A stretch of DNA of 64,000 bases from Anas platyrhynchos (taxonomy: Eukaryota; Chordata; Aves; Anseriformes; Anatidae): positions 93,555,501-93,619,500 of the forward strand of contig NC_092588.1 in NCBI RefSeq assembly GCF_047663525.1. Reading direction: 5' to 3'. The position numbers and the translations under genes were made by a program. Each line of letters starts with the position of its first letter. Within the stretch, counting starts at the first letter, position 1. Under the pieces are notes generated by a model, which saw only the letters and a list, made by a program, of their open reading frames with translations, was not told where the DNA came from and did not search any database. This document shows positions 1 to 11,366 of the stretch, one piece after another.

Positions 1-669
1 TGCCAGCTGTACTTGGAAAACACCAATCAAGTTTTCTTCAGAGTATGGCTTTTCAACTGCAGGTAGCCAGGTTATTAAGGCCCAACAAGTTAGTGAAACT
101 TACTAGCTGAGCTGTCCATCCTTGTAAGCGAGACTCACCTTCTCTCCTACAAAGTCACCAGAGAGAGCAGTCAGGGAAAGAAAAGTGCTTGAACAGCAAC
201 AAATTTGGAAAAAGTTGTTAATTGCATGTCTAAACATTCTTCAAGTATATATAAAGAGACAGCTGAAAAAATGGGATTGATAAGGTTTTATCCTCATCTG
301 CTAAAGCATAGTTCTACCTCTTAGACATATACTGAGTAGTAAACCTTCTTTTAGGTGTTTTTTTGTTATTGGTTGCCCACACACAAAAAAAGTTTTAATG
401 ACTACATATTTCCTTTTGTTCATTTGTCCATATATTTGTCCATAACTTCTCTTTTAAGGTCATGATCTTCCAAACAAAAACAGCATACAATGAAGCATTT
501 ATAGATTATTGCTTAAAAAATAGAATAAAGCCTTCAACTGAAGTAATCTGTAGATTTGATAGTTCAAGTGGAACACAGGGAAACCTGTACCGTCTACTCC
601 ACTGGTTTCAAGAGCAACAGACCTATGGCAGAAAATTAAAGTTGAATGGATCAAGCACTTGTTGACTGC

Positions 670-1045
670 AGCCCATCAGAAAGCTAGAGGATGCATCTTT
701 CAGATTCTGTATCCTTCAGAAGTGGTGCCTTTTTTTTCTTGAGCAAGAATGTAACAAATCCCTTCTCAAGCATCAAACAGGCTCAAATACAGTTTGCAAA
801 AGCCTAAATTCAAAATACTTGAGAAAGAAATTTCCCTTGGTGCATTCACATAACTTTGACATTCTAAACAGAAAGCTTGAAATGAATTCTTAGGCAGCTT
901 TCTCCTCAACATCATCCACAGGGACTGTTTACTCATTAAAATTCATCTCGTGACAAAAATCTATTTGGTTTCACACAGCCTTCACAGATTCATATTATAA
1001 TAAACATTTAGACATTCAGACTGTGATATATTTTTGGAAAATCAC
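670..1045. repeat. Diverged direct repeat, copy A
   Basis: About 375 bp aligns by eye, in the same orientation, with 2615-2965. Shared blocks include GGATGCA near the start, CAAAATACTTGA/CAAAACACCTGA in the middle, then ACATCATCCACAGGGAC/ACATCATTCACAGGGAC, ATTTGGTT, CACAGATT and TTTTTGGAAAA at the end. Divergence is high, with indels, so the event is old. It may be two copies of an ancient interspersed repeat or a local duplication. I do not recognise the family. Confidence 0.6.
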
Positions 1046-2614
1046 AAAGAAAAGCTGGTATCCATTTGCTTGAATGCATGAGTATTTGGTTATGGAAAGC
1101 CATTCTGTTTCAGCCATCCAAATTTAATCCACATCACAGATTCATCAGAGCCCTTAGGAGTACACCTTTCAAAATTCCAGCTCTGAATCATTGTGTCAAT
1201 ATATAATTGTAGTGCTACACATATGACTAGTTTTATTCCCAGTCTCCAGTATACTAGCCTGCAGACACACTGATGTCAGTACCAACTCTCCTAACGTGCA
1301 AACCTAGAAATTCTTCTGCAGGTCCATTTCTCCAGGAATTTCCGCTATTCTAAGTTGGACTGATGCAGCCCTTTCTCCAAACACACTACCCATATACAGA
1401 AGGTCAATTATTTTTTCCTATTATGCTAGCTCAAACTGTAACTGAAATTATGGCTTAAGTCCTGATTGCATGGTTGAAGCTGAATCCCTTCCTCTGACCA
1501 CCTGAGAGACAGATTTTGAATACTGGTTTCTTTCCCCAAAGACAACTGCTCTTCAGAATTATATAGAATTATATAGAAGATATAGTTCATTACAGAAATG
1601 AAGCTAAAGCTTCTCCAAAGCTGTTTTAAAGCAGCGCTTGATCTGCACTGCAAACAATGTCAGAACCGATGTTTTTCTTACCACTGAGTGTGAAATTTTT
1701 GCCTAGTGGAGGTTTGCTCTTTGGAACAATCTCCCCCAAGAATGAACCAGAAAACAAACATGACAAGATCTGTGTTGCCACTGCACACACGATATAAGTG
1801 TTGTATGATTAATAAAAGCTTTCAGTTACAAGAGACAAAATTATGTCTTCATGATTACATGCAGCAATTATGTCTGACTTCAAAGGAAATAGCATTACAG
1901 TAGCATTTCCAAAATACTTTTTTAAACTGCTTCAGGAAAGGTAAAAGGTTAAGACTTAAAGAAGCTGGACATTCACTTAACTGTTAGTATTTCCCAAAGC
2001 TTACAGTCCTTGAATTTCTGTAGAAATAAAATATCCTCAATACTTTTGTTTAGGAAGTATGTTATAGACATGTTCAGTACTACTTGTATGCTCAGACATT
2101 TTGGCCCTTAATATTTGAATAACTACTACATAATATTAAGCAATGATCCAGAAAGGCCTTTGCTCAGTGAAGCTCTGACCTCAATTTTAGCATCTGAGGA
2201 CCAAAAAAACTTGACATACTGGTAGAGTTTCACATTTATGTAGACTTGATGATGTCTCAGCTCCTTGATTTAAATTTACAAAATATACTGGTTAACCAAT
2301 TGAAAAGTAACCGAACCCAATGAAAACAGAGCTTCCTATTTCCTTCTGCCTGAAGAAGAGCAGAGGAAAACACTGACAGAAAAAGAGTATACCTTGAAGT
2401 GTAGCCAACATTTTAAAGTTTGGTATCAGTCTGTTGCCATTAAGCTCTTGTGGACTGTACAGCAACAGCTCGTGGTTTTAAGAATGCAGGCCCAGAAAGG
2501 GGCATGTTTCCAGCTCCAGGCCTCATCTCGCATGAGTGCAGTGTTTCTCCAAAGCAAAGATAATAACCCAGATGGAATCACTCAAAGAGATTTGAAGGGT
2601 ATTGAAGGGACAGC

Positions 2615-2965
2615 AATGGGGCTGCCAAAAGGATGCACCTTACAGACGCCAGGCTTTCTTTTCTTGGGCAGGTTAAACAACATGTCCTTCCTTAAGCACC
2701 AGAGACTCAGACTGCATTTGCAGAAGTCTAAGTTCAAAACACCTGAAAAAGGTACTTCCCTTTGACCATTCAACTAACTCTGATCAAAAACACTGAAACT
2801 GATTCCACAGCAGCTGTCACCACAACATCATTCACAGGGACCGTTCATCTCATCACAGAAATAATCCATTTGGTTCCAAGCAGTCTTGCAGTAACACACT
2901 ATATGCACAGATTTTCAGACATTTATAGCATGGCATACTTTTGGAAAAATCAGTCTGAGAGAAGA
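2615..2965. repeat. Diverged direct repeat, copy B
   Basis: Partner of the repeat at 670-1045, about 1.93 kb downstream in direct orientation. The landmarks occur in the same order: GGATGCAC, CTAAGTTCAAAAC, TTCCCTT, CATTCACAGGGAC, ATCCATTTGGTT, GCACAGATTTTCAGACATT and ACTTTTGGAAAAATCA. ORFs across it on both strands are short and show no recognisable domain. Confidence 0.6.
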
Positions 2966-4479
2966 GTTTTATCTTTAACAAACCATCAGTAAAAAATGCT
3001 CAAGAATAACTAGTTTAAACTTTTAAGGAAGTATGTAAGTAACTTCTTGATCCTGAAAAATAAACATGGGTTTGACAGAGAAGAAACCATTACGCTGTGA
3101 ATTTGAAGTCCACCATTGTATTCCTGTAATGCCTGATATATATCTTTTGTAACAGTGGATTCAGACATACTGCATTTTAAAGAACACAAGTCTGACCTGC
3201 AACATTTAGAAGTTATTCTTTGCTTCTTCACAGAAGCTTTACAAACAAATAAAATATCCCACCACATGTTACAAAATTCAAGTGGGAAAGCTGTTTTGCA
3301 AAAGCTGACAGAACACTGGACTCCAACCCTATCACAATCAAGTCACTCAATATACCTTGTCCACATATGTCCAGATAACAGTGTAACCATTTTTGTATTG
3401 TGCTAAAATGATAAATGAAAGAAGAAGAAGAAATTTATGAAGTATACAGATCACCTTCCCAAAACGTTTATTAGAAAGAATACAAATGAATGTTGTGCCT
3501 GTTGTCTAAATTAGCTCCAGGCTGCTGTCTGAACAAGGAGAGAAAACTCTTCGATTACACAGTTTCATATGGTTTTGTCATACTTAGCATATCCCTTTTA
3601 AGTGCATGTCTGATTGGGGAAAAAATACTACTAGGACTATCAGGCAAGTTGATAATTTATATGAAACTGATGCTGTTATTCTGACTCCTAATTGACAAAA
3701 CAGTTGAAGTACTGTTAATGTATAGCCTTCTGCTGGCATTCAGATCAATATTGTCACCGTGCCAAGATTAGTACTACTTTTCTACACTAACCTAAAAATA
3801 GTTGCTATGCTTCAGTGAAAATCTGACTTTTCGTTTCAACTTTCCACATCTGCTAGCCCCACATTCTCTCTAATTTTAACTGAGATCACTAAATATTTCA
3901 GTCTGCTGTCAGAATAAGTGAGCAATAAGCCAACAACATTTCAGATTTGTAGAAATGCTGACACTTCATATATTAAACACTGCATGTTAAGTGCGTGAAA
4001 TCAATTCCTTCTTCATCTTCCTCTGAGTAAGTGGAAAATATTCACTTATGTTTGTGATACACTCCATAAAAGCCATTTAGTTTGCTGTTTTTCAGTCTGC
4101 CATTTTCCCTAACGTTAGCCCAGGAGATAAATTCATTTCTACTTGGTTTACTTCTCAGATACTCCCCATCCCAGAAGCTCCACCAAGACGTGTGGTGGCA
4201 TACCAGTGAAAAGTAGGGCACATCACTAAGTTGCACCGTAACCACCTCACCAACACCACCCCACCCGCAGCCACGCTGCTGTTTACTCACCCTTGTAGCA
4301 GCAGTAGCAATTTCCCAAACCTCTGCCTGGCAAATCCCTCCACCCCAAAAACACGGTATGACACAGTAGCACACCCACCCTTTTGATTCCACCTCTAATT
4401 AGCTATCAAGGCTGTTTTCTGTTTTGCTCAGGTTCAAAATACCTGGGCTAGAAGCGCAGGGAGCCCAACCAAGCCTTTA

Positions 4480-4990
4480 CACAGAGGCAGCAGAGAGGCG
4501 GCAGTACCTCAGGGGCCCCCTTCTTCCCCCCTAAGGTCTGGCCCCCGCACCCGCCGCAGGAACCCTCCCGCTCCCCCCTCGAAGCCCTAACCGCCATCCT
4601 CTCCCTCAGGGCACGGCGGCAGCCCACCCCTTTACCCCCGGACTCACCATGGCGGCGGCGGCGGCGGCGAGGCCCCGTCGTCCTGACGACGCTGAGCCCC
4701 GAGGACGACGCCAGGTGCAACGGCCGCGCGCGCGCACCCCCTCCCTCCCTGCTCGTCGTCGCCGCCGCCGCCACCGCCTCCCCGACCTGGGGCGGGGCGG
4801 GGCCGCCGCCGCCAGTAGGAGCCCCCCACGTGACTGCCGCTGCCACCGCCCCTGCGCCCTGAGCCCGGGCCGCCCCGCCCTGGTGGCTTGCTCCTCCCTC
4901 CCCCTACAGGCCCAGGTGGCGGGCGGAGGGGGGCGCGAGATGGCGGGCGTTGCGGTGGATGGGGAGGGCGGGTGCCTCATGGGGTGAAAT
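4480..4990. promoter_or_regulatory. CpG island / promoter of the divergent gene
   Basis: This is the only strongly GC- and CpG-rich stretch in the first 30 kb. It holds many CpG dinucleotides, (CGG)n and (CCG)n runs, Sp1-like GGGCGGGGC boxes near 4791-4801 and a CACGTGAC E-box/CRE-like site near 4828-4835. No TATA box is visible. It surrounds the candidate first exon at 4648-4800 on the minus strand and so is most likely that gene's promoter, possibly bidirectional. Overlapping ORFs in both orientations here are low-complexity Arg/Ala/Pro artefacts of base composition. Confidence 0.75.
4648..4800 (-). CDS. FBXL2: Candidate first exon of FBXL2 (5' UTR plus initiator ATG)
   Basis: On the minus strand six GCC triplets lead into GCCATGG, a strong Kozak context, with the ATG at 4650-4648. 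The bases after the ATG read GTGAGTCC, a consensus 5' splice donor, and unspliced reading reaches a stop after 14 codons. The first exon therefore appears to end with the initiator codon, leaving codon 2 to exon 2. Identity is inferred from gene order: in vertebrates SUSD5 and FBXL2 are adjacent and divergent, and SUSD5 exon 1 lies 28 kb to the right on the plus strand. FBXL2 is an F-box, leucine-rich-repeat substrate receptor of SCF ubiquitin ligases with a prenylated C-terminus. None of those domains is in the window. The transcription start is unknown, so 4800 is arbitrary. Confidence 0.5.
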
Positions 4991-7536
4991 CCCATAGAAA
5001 ATAGGAGAGGGAGGGTTGGTGCAGCTGTCTGGTAGCGCTGCTGGACATGTCCGCGCTGTCTGCTTTCCTCCAGGTGCCCCCTGCTCTTCCAGTTTGTGGG
5101 TTGGGATGTGAAATGGCTGCTGGAAACATGTTTGGTCCCAGGTGGTAAAGGTCCCAGGTGCGTGTTTGCTTACCTTGCAGCCACGTGCGTGGAAAGCTGA
5201 AGGTGATAACTGCAGTACAATCCACAAAGTCTCATCTGTCAGCCAAGTGCTTTAAAGTAATGCATGCGCTCAGTTGCCTCTATGAGCATTGCATAAAACC
5301 ACTATCAGAGCCAAATTAATATTGTTAATAGCACTCTTACAGGTTACATCTGTTCAGCGGTCACAATACCACATACAAAATTGAGGAGATGGGCAAAATT
5401 GAGGAGAAAAACCTCTCCCAGCAGGTAATGTCTGATGTTGATGCAGTTCTGTTGAAACAGAAGTGGCCACGGTAGGAAAAACACAATTTTGCTGTTTGGA
5501 ATGAAATGCATTAATTCCTTTAAAGATGAAACCTTCTGGTTTGATTAACAGTAAAAATGGTTTCTTATGAAAGAGTCCTTTCTCAGAACCCACAGGTAAA
5601 CAGCCAGTACATGCACATACCATTTGTTGGCACTTCTCTGAATCAACTGTCTCACTCTCCAGATTTTGGAGAATGACCTGGTTCATGCATACATTTGGTC
5701 TGGTTTGTATAGGAGGGAAGAAAGCCTCAGAAATGTGAAATATGTATAAACAATTTGGGCATGTTCAGCTGAATTGCGGAAGGCCTAGACTAGCAGTTTC
5801 TAAATTCCATTGGTTCACATTCAAAAATAAATAAATAAATAAGATTATCACATGATTTCTTATATTTTTTTAGTTCAGTGTGAAATTCTGCACTCTGTTA
5901 TAAAGATGGGGATAGATCATCCTATCACTGCAGTGAAAAGAAAGCAATTTTGGAATCAGAGTTGCAGCAACCTGAAGAAAAAAAAATATTTTACAAAAAA
6001 TAAGTGGTATTGCAGGATAATATTATTTTTTTCTTAATGAAGAGGAGTTCAGAATAATTAGCCCAATAGGGATCTGTTTAAGGCAATATGAGAGGCAAAT
6101 GTGGAGTGGACTTTCCATGGCCCAATATCAGTTCTTATTTGATAAAAAACATGGGAAGGAATGGAACAATACAGAATAAATTTGAACCAATATTTTTTGT
6201 ATAAAAGGCTGTAAGAAAGAAAGTTCCATGTTTCATCCCTCAGGGAAGAGGAGGCAGCTGTGTCTTTGCCACCTGTGTATTTGCTTAAGATGTAGAAGGC
6301 TGAAATCTGTATCTTTTGATGGAGGCCAGCTAATGATAATATAATGCTTCACCTACTGACTTTCTGGACTGCTTTTTTCCTTCTTGTCTGTATCGTGGCA
6401 CAACTTGAAAATTCAATCCAAGAAAAGCTCACTCAGAAAATCCTCTAGACAGCTTTCAGTTTTGACAAATAAGCAATCAGTTGTGGAAAGACTTCAGAGA
6501 TGTGTATACAACGTGGTCTCTCTTCTCCATTTGCCATCTGTGGAATGTCTCAGTATACACATTTGAAGTGTTAAGAGAATATATCCATGCATAGTGTCCT
6601 GTTTTCAACTGAGCCACTGCGTGATGAACAAGGTTTTATTTAAAAATTCACATCCAGCTCTAACATTAGCATTCTTTTAAAATTATTAGATTTTTACTTT
6701 GCACTGGTCATTCTAGAATGACTGGTTAACTAAGTTATTACTGATACTTTCTGATATTTTTTAAGCTGCAAACCTACATTCAATAGCTTGACCTTTTAAC
6801 TTAACTGTCTGAAGTTTCTCCTAATTGTTCTAGACTCTCATTGAATGCTGACCAAATTCTCTTCTTACCTTTTCAACAAACTTAAAAGAAATGAAAAACA
6901 GTTCAAGTACTTGTCAGAGAAAATGAGCAAGTGCCAGCTATAGAAGGGTGGGTTAGTGCGCAGAAATGAGTAAGATCTTGCAGAAAAGGGGGCCAGTTCT
7001 GGAAGTCGTTACTCTTCCTAAACAGCAGCTTTGAGGCCTCTGAGCTGTTATGTCCTGCATTAGGTCCTATGGCTCAGAAGAGACTTTCAGATTCCAGAAG
7101 GTCATTGCAGAGACTGAGTAGCCCAGTGTTGCAAACTCAGTTTTATTTCCAGATTCCTGCCTCTTCACTTATGCTTTCCCCAAATTCACTAGAAACCACT
7201 ATGGGTTTCTCCATGCGTGTTGTTTCCCAACTTTGCCAGACTGCAGTAACAGAGTATTTAGAGTTCAGGAGGAAACTTGCCATACAGTAGTTTCCTCTGC
7301 AGTGGTCTTTTGATTGCTGGACTCCATTGCGTCTAGAAGTGCCTTGGTATTCTTTGCAGTGGCCTTGTGCCCACAATGCCCATCTCTGCAGAAATCTTTC
7401 CAGGAATTGTCCCTTATTAGCTGAAGGAATTGGGTTTGAAACTAGCTAATTATTTGACCTTACTTTACCTTTCCTTCTTTTCCCCCCCTCCCCCATCTCC
7501 CTTTATGCTAGTCAAATGAAAATAGGTTCTAGAGAA
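4991..7536. other. Intergenic, nothing recognised
   Basis: Unique-looking AT-rich sequence right of the CpG island. Short ORFs on both strands lack domain signatures and codon continuity. An (AAAT)n run at about 5825-5842 and a C-rich stretch near 7482-7500 are the only simple repeats. I see no exon with convincing splice sites. Confidence 0.5.
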
Positions 7537-7831
7537 TCACAGAATCACAGAACTGTAGGGTTGGAAGGGACCTTGAAAGATCATCGGGTCCACCCCCCCA
7601 GCAAAGCAGGTTCCTCAGAGCAGGCTGCCCAGGTAGGCGTCCAGACAGGCCTTGAATATCTCCAGAGAAGGAGACTCCACAACCTCCCTAGGCAGCCTGT
7701 TCCAATGCTCCGTCACCCTCACCATGAAGTTCTTTCACATGTCAGTGCAGAACTTCCTGTGTTCTAACTTGCAGCCGTTGCCCCTTGTCCTATCCCCACA
7801 AACCACTGAGAAGAGGTTGGCTACATCCTTC
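7537..7831 (-). mobile_element. CR1 LINE fragment (3' end, antisense)
   Basis: The plus strand begins GAATCACAGAATCACAGAA, the reverse complement of the CR1 3' terminal repeats. It continues through the conserved reverse complements of the CR1 3' UTR and ORF2 end (GGTTGGAAGGGACCTTGAAAG, GGCAGCCTGTTCCA, CCTTGTCCTATC). The element therefore lies on the minus strand. It stops abruptly at the LTR that starts at 7832 and does not resume beyond the provirus at 13917. ORFs across it are antisense or shifted remnants of the CR1 frame. Confidence 0.9.
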
Positions 7832-8303
7832 TGTGAGAAACACTCCATAGCCAATAACTTAGGCTCAGGCGAGGATCTCAGTGAAGTAGTAATTTATTTG
7901 CGATTGCAATGGCGGGCACCCCACAAGCAGGAGAGAGTGCATCTACTAGTTCCAAAACACAGTTTATATACTTTTTGATGACAGGACCCTCCCCTGTTTC
8001 CCCACTGAGTGGGTAATCCAGGTTCACAATCTATCCAATGCTTCACAAACAATGCATGGCCTTCAGTAGCCGGCCTGGTAAATTTCAAATTTCTTTTGAC
8101 ATTTTTACTGCTTGAAGTGGTAATGTTTCTTCACTTATCTGACTTGACACCGTGATTTTCACCTAATTGTCCTAAGGAGTCTGGTTGTCTGCATTTTACC
8201 AGGTCGCCTGCTAAGCTTTCTTATCACTGTAAGCATATCTCAGTACGACATTCCCTCCTTCTAAACAATGTAACTCTGCAAAAACAACATTTCTATTCCT
8301 ACA
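7832..8303 (-). repeat. 3' LTR of the class I provirus
   Basis: 472 bp, beginning TGTAGGAATAG and ending TCTCACA in minus orientation (TG...CA ends). A TATA box (TATATAAA) is at 7963-7970 and a polyadenylation signal AATAAA at 7893-7898, about 65 bp apart, which defines a short R region. It is preceded on its U3 side by a polypurine tract. It aligns along its length with the LTRs at 13434-13916 and 12154-12627. Confidence 0.92.
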
Positions 8304-8324
8304 GTTCCCCCCTTTTCTTTTTTT
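8304..8324 (-). other. Polypurine tract
   Basis: Read on the minus strand this is an uninterrupted purine run ending AAAAGGGGGGAAC, directly followed by the LTR's TGTAGG. This is the expected plus-strand primer for retroviral DNA synthesis and fixes the boundary between internal sequence and 3' LTR. Confidence 0.85.
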
Positions 8325-8395
8325 ATAAACTGTTGATTTTTGCAAAACCTTTCTCTAAGGTGTAATTTGGTAGATTTCTTCTTCTTCTTTGCTTT

Positions 8396-9908
8396 CTATC
8401 TCCTCATTATCACCTTATCTGAGTAAGGTGGTAGCTCCATGGTCATTTGTTTCAATAGTTCGGTTTCAGTTAACCACTGTACTAGTCCTCTTACACAGGG
8501 GATAATGCAGCAACCAATGGCTGTCAAAACTCCTGCAACTACGATCAAGGATGTAAATATGCCTACTTTTTCTGCCAATTCACTGGCAAGGGTGGTAAAC
8601 CCTTACAATGCTCTAGTTACTGAGCCATCTGGGACAGTATTGTTAGGTATAAGAGTGCAACAATGGTTGCTCTGTATCACACACACACACACACACCTCC
8701 TTCCTCCACGGGCGTCATATCTAATGCTATCCCTGTTTTCCCAAGCCATTTTCCTGGTGGCATCTAGTTGTTCAGCGATTCCTCTCATCGCATCCCTAGT
8801 GTTATTGATGAATCTCTGCTGATTATAAAAGATATAATTAATCCAATCCACATTTTTATTGATTGTTACCCACCAGAACAGTGACTCAAACCCTACAGCA
8901 ATTTGGTTTCTGGCTTTATGTTCATCCGGAACTCCTCTAGGTACCCCAATAGAATCTATGTATACTCTACCATCAAATGATATTCCTAAGCCTCTTTTAC
9001 TTCTTCTGGGTATTTGTGATGTTTCTCTCTCAAATGCCAGGGTGAAGGGTATAGCTAATTGAACAAGTGCACAAGTGCCTTCCCAATTAGATGGTAGGGT
9101 GGACCGTAAGATCTTCCCTCCACCATACCACCAGAGATCTGCCCTGGAGATCTCTAGTCTTGAGCAGTTTCCCATCAAGTCCTTGGTAGCACAAGGCAAA
9201 TTCTCCCAGATGCTGGGTAGCACTCACACCCTGCTGTGAAAGGCAAGCTGTATGGTTACCTATAGCTGTAGAGAATGCAGGGGGAACCGCGATATTGCTA
9301 TCATGCAAGGAACAGCAAAAAGAGACTTACAGGCCTCATTTCCCCAGGCAGTCTTTTCTTGGTACAATGCAATCATACATCGCATCCCTTGGGAGTCTTC
9401 AGTCCACCCCCATGGGAAGGGCACTATCTGGGCATTTGGTCATCCCGAGGCACAAGCATAGCAGTTGCTACGGTTGAGACTCTGGACAGTATATTTGACC
9501 CATTCTATCCAGGCATTCACATCCCAATACCTTGTTTGAACTGACACATTTCAGAGGGCCTCCTGTTTTCTCTCCTGTTTTCTCCTTGAGTTTCTCCCTT
9601 TCTCTGATTGCAATAGAGGATTGTTTCCATACAGCTATTCTCAATCTGGCTGTTGGGTCTCTCCCAGTTATTTGTTCTCTCTGTTCAATTGTCGTTGGGC
9701 ATTTAAATCTCCACAAGCTAACACCTCACAAGCATCAAACGTGACAGATTGTGGTATATAACCCTGTCACAGTCACCCATATTTTGATGGGGTATCCCGT
9801 TTTTGCTATTATCTGGTCATGCCTTTTCCAAGTTGCCAATTGACCGAGGCCTTCTCTGAGGCCTAGAATCACTAAAAACAAAATTAGTAATCGATTTTTC
9901 CCTGTCAT
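8396..9908 (-). pseudogene. env: ERV env pseudogene (SU and TM)
   Basis: The ATG at 9908-9906 opens a hydrophobic signal peptide (LLILFLVILG). SU follows across several frames (9716-9468, 9309-9087, 9223 on). The longest frame, 9223-8603, has a basic furin-type RRSKR site ending SU. A TM ectodomain with a heptad-like region ending MAWENRDSIR follows, then the immunosuppressive/CX6CC region around RGGRRC...CC. The last frame, 8578-8396, carries a transmembrane helix (SLIVVAGVLTAIGCCII) and a short cytoplasmic tail. The architecture is that of class I ERV envelope glycoproteins, which mediate receptor binding and fusion. Frameshifts between these segments and a CA expansion in the CX6CC region show that it is broken. 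Confidence 0.85.
8678..8697. repeat. (CA)n microsatellite inside env
   Basis: About ten CA units on the plus strand. On the minus strand they encode alternating Cys-Val within the TM CX6CC region of the env pseudogene, so the array has grown inside a formerly functional motif. Confidence 0.9.
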
Positions 9909-10077
9909 TATTTTTAAACCTTAGGTTTCCAAATAATTATCAATACAAAGAATAAGATGTACACTACTACTATAACAACCCCCCCCACCTTGGGAGCACT
10001 GCAATTCACTATAGGTCTGTCCTTTCTCTCAATCACAAGTCACAGTCGTTAGTTACCTGTGAAAATAAAAGGTTAGT

Positions 10078-11190
10078 TTACAATTGTAAGCTTTTATCAT
10101 ACTCAGAGTCCACTATAAGATTTTTCTCTTCAATTTCAACTTCCAACAAGTCTTCTGTAGTAACAGCTTCCCAGATACTAGGGTCGACGGATGCCTTCAC
10201 TCGAGTATAGTGAGTCCAACATTTTTCCGCAGTTCTTACGGCTGTTTCAGTGGTTAGTAATTGTCCTTCCCATTCAGGCCGGAGTTGACTCTTTCCAGGT
10301 CCGAATCAGGACCCGGTTTCCTGGGTGATGGTGGTGATTGGGGAATTCCAAAGGTGGGATTTGAGCCAACAACCCACAGGTCCTGAGAGATGACAAAGAA
10401 GAGGACAACCCCAGAATATAGTTCTCAAGGAAACTGTCTTGTTTTGAATTGTGGTATCTCATCCCTTCTGCCCAAATAGGACAATCTGAACAGTATCTCA
10501 TATGGTGAAATTCCTATATCCTTTCTTGGTGCTGTTTAAACCTGTAGGAGTAAGCATTTTACCCAAGGAAGTTGGGTTTCTAACACTAATTTAGTTAATT
10601 GCTTCTTTAATGTCTGGTTCATTCGCTCCACCTTCCCAGAAGAGGAGGGGTGCCAGGGGCTGTGAAAATCCCACTCAATCTCTAAGGCCTGCTTGAACCC
10701 TTGCAGTAAAGCTTTACACCCATCCAGTCACATGGTCAATTAGGACGAACAAGTAACTCAGTAAACTTTACCTGTATACTTTGGAAAGGTCAAATCCCTG
10801 GTTCCCGTCCCCCTCTAGATGGGTTACAGAAGACCTTTTTATTTACCTTTTGACATATAGTACATCCTCTGCATATGTGCTTCTGTGTATATTCCTACAC
10901 AGACATACTTTCTTAGCACAACATCACACATTGCTTGCACCTCCCAATGACTCTTCTGATGTAAAACAGTTAATATTTGCCTCATTATCACTTTATTCAG
11001 CATTTCTCTCCCATCAGGGAGTATCCATTTTCCTTCAGACTTCATAGCTCCTGATTCCTTAAAAAAATCGTTCTTTTAAAACTTTTTAGTTCTTTCTTAA
11101 TTTTCAACAATTCCCTGAATCCTCTCTGGATTTATTATTTGTTTTCCCTCAGACATTAGATGCCTTATATACCTGACTTCTCTTTCTCCA
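10078..11190 (-). pseudogene. pol: ERV pol remnant: end of RT plus integrase
   Basis: 11045-10839 encodes an integrase N-terminal zinc-binding region (H...H spacing followed by VQAMCDVVLRKYVC). Further along, about 10760-10560, are core-domain matches in more than one frame, including a stretch resembling SPWHPSSSGKVERMNQTLK, where the catalytic glutamate lies. About 10290-10080 encodes a typical gamma-like C-terminal tail (LLTTETAVRTAEKCWTHYTR) with a stop at 10078. Upstream, about 11190-11100, is a short match to the end of RT (RHLMSEGKQIINPERI). Most of RT and RNase H is absent. This would be the polymerase and integration machinery, and it is non-functional here. Confidence 0.8.
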
Positions 11191-11194
11191 TATT

Positions 11195-11300
11195 GTAATT
11201 TATTTGTATTTATTAATATATTTATTTTATAATTTATTAATATATTAACATATATTGTTAATATTGTTAATTTATTAATATATTAACATATATTGTAATT
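11195..11300. repeat. AT-rich tandem repeat
   Basis: Repeated blocks of TTAATATATTAACATATATTG and TTATTAATA within the deleted RT region of the provirus. The block beginning TTAATATATTAACATATA occurs twice about 48 bp apart. This may mark the site where RT sequence was lost. Confidence 0.65.
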
Positions 11301-11366
11301 CAGAGGTGAATATATGTTTGCTCACAGGGCCTGAGAGCACTCCATTAATAACACTGTTATTCCAGT

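Larger units (their letters stand above)
1..4640 (-). other. Probable intron 1 of the divergent (FBXL2-like) gene
   Basis: If the donor at 4647 is real, everything to its left is intron of a minus-strand gene that leaves the window. I looked on the minus strand for the expected second exon (an F-box leader of the FBXL2/FBXL20 type) and did not find it, so it probably lies further left. The sequence is AT-rich and non-coding, with short spurious ORFs only. The one structure I see is a diverged direct repeat pair at about 670-1045 and 2615-2965. Intron status is inference. Confidence 0.45.

Noticed and set aside
120..150. Minus-strand GAGAGAAG/GTGAGT as a possible second exon of the divergent gene
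   Set aside because: The donor looks good but the only nearby AG would give an 8-base micro-exon, and the upstream sequence does not encode an F-box leader.
4649..4987. 112-codon plus-strand ORF starting with polyalanine in the CpG island, and 129-132-codon minus-strand ORFs overlapping it
   Set aside because: Arg/Ala/Pro/Gly-rich translations in several frames at once are expected from (CGG)n-rich promoter DNA. No domain, and the minus-strand donor after the ATG explains the region better.
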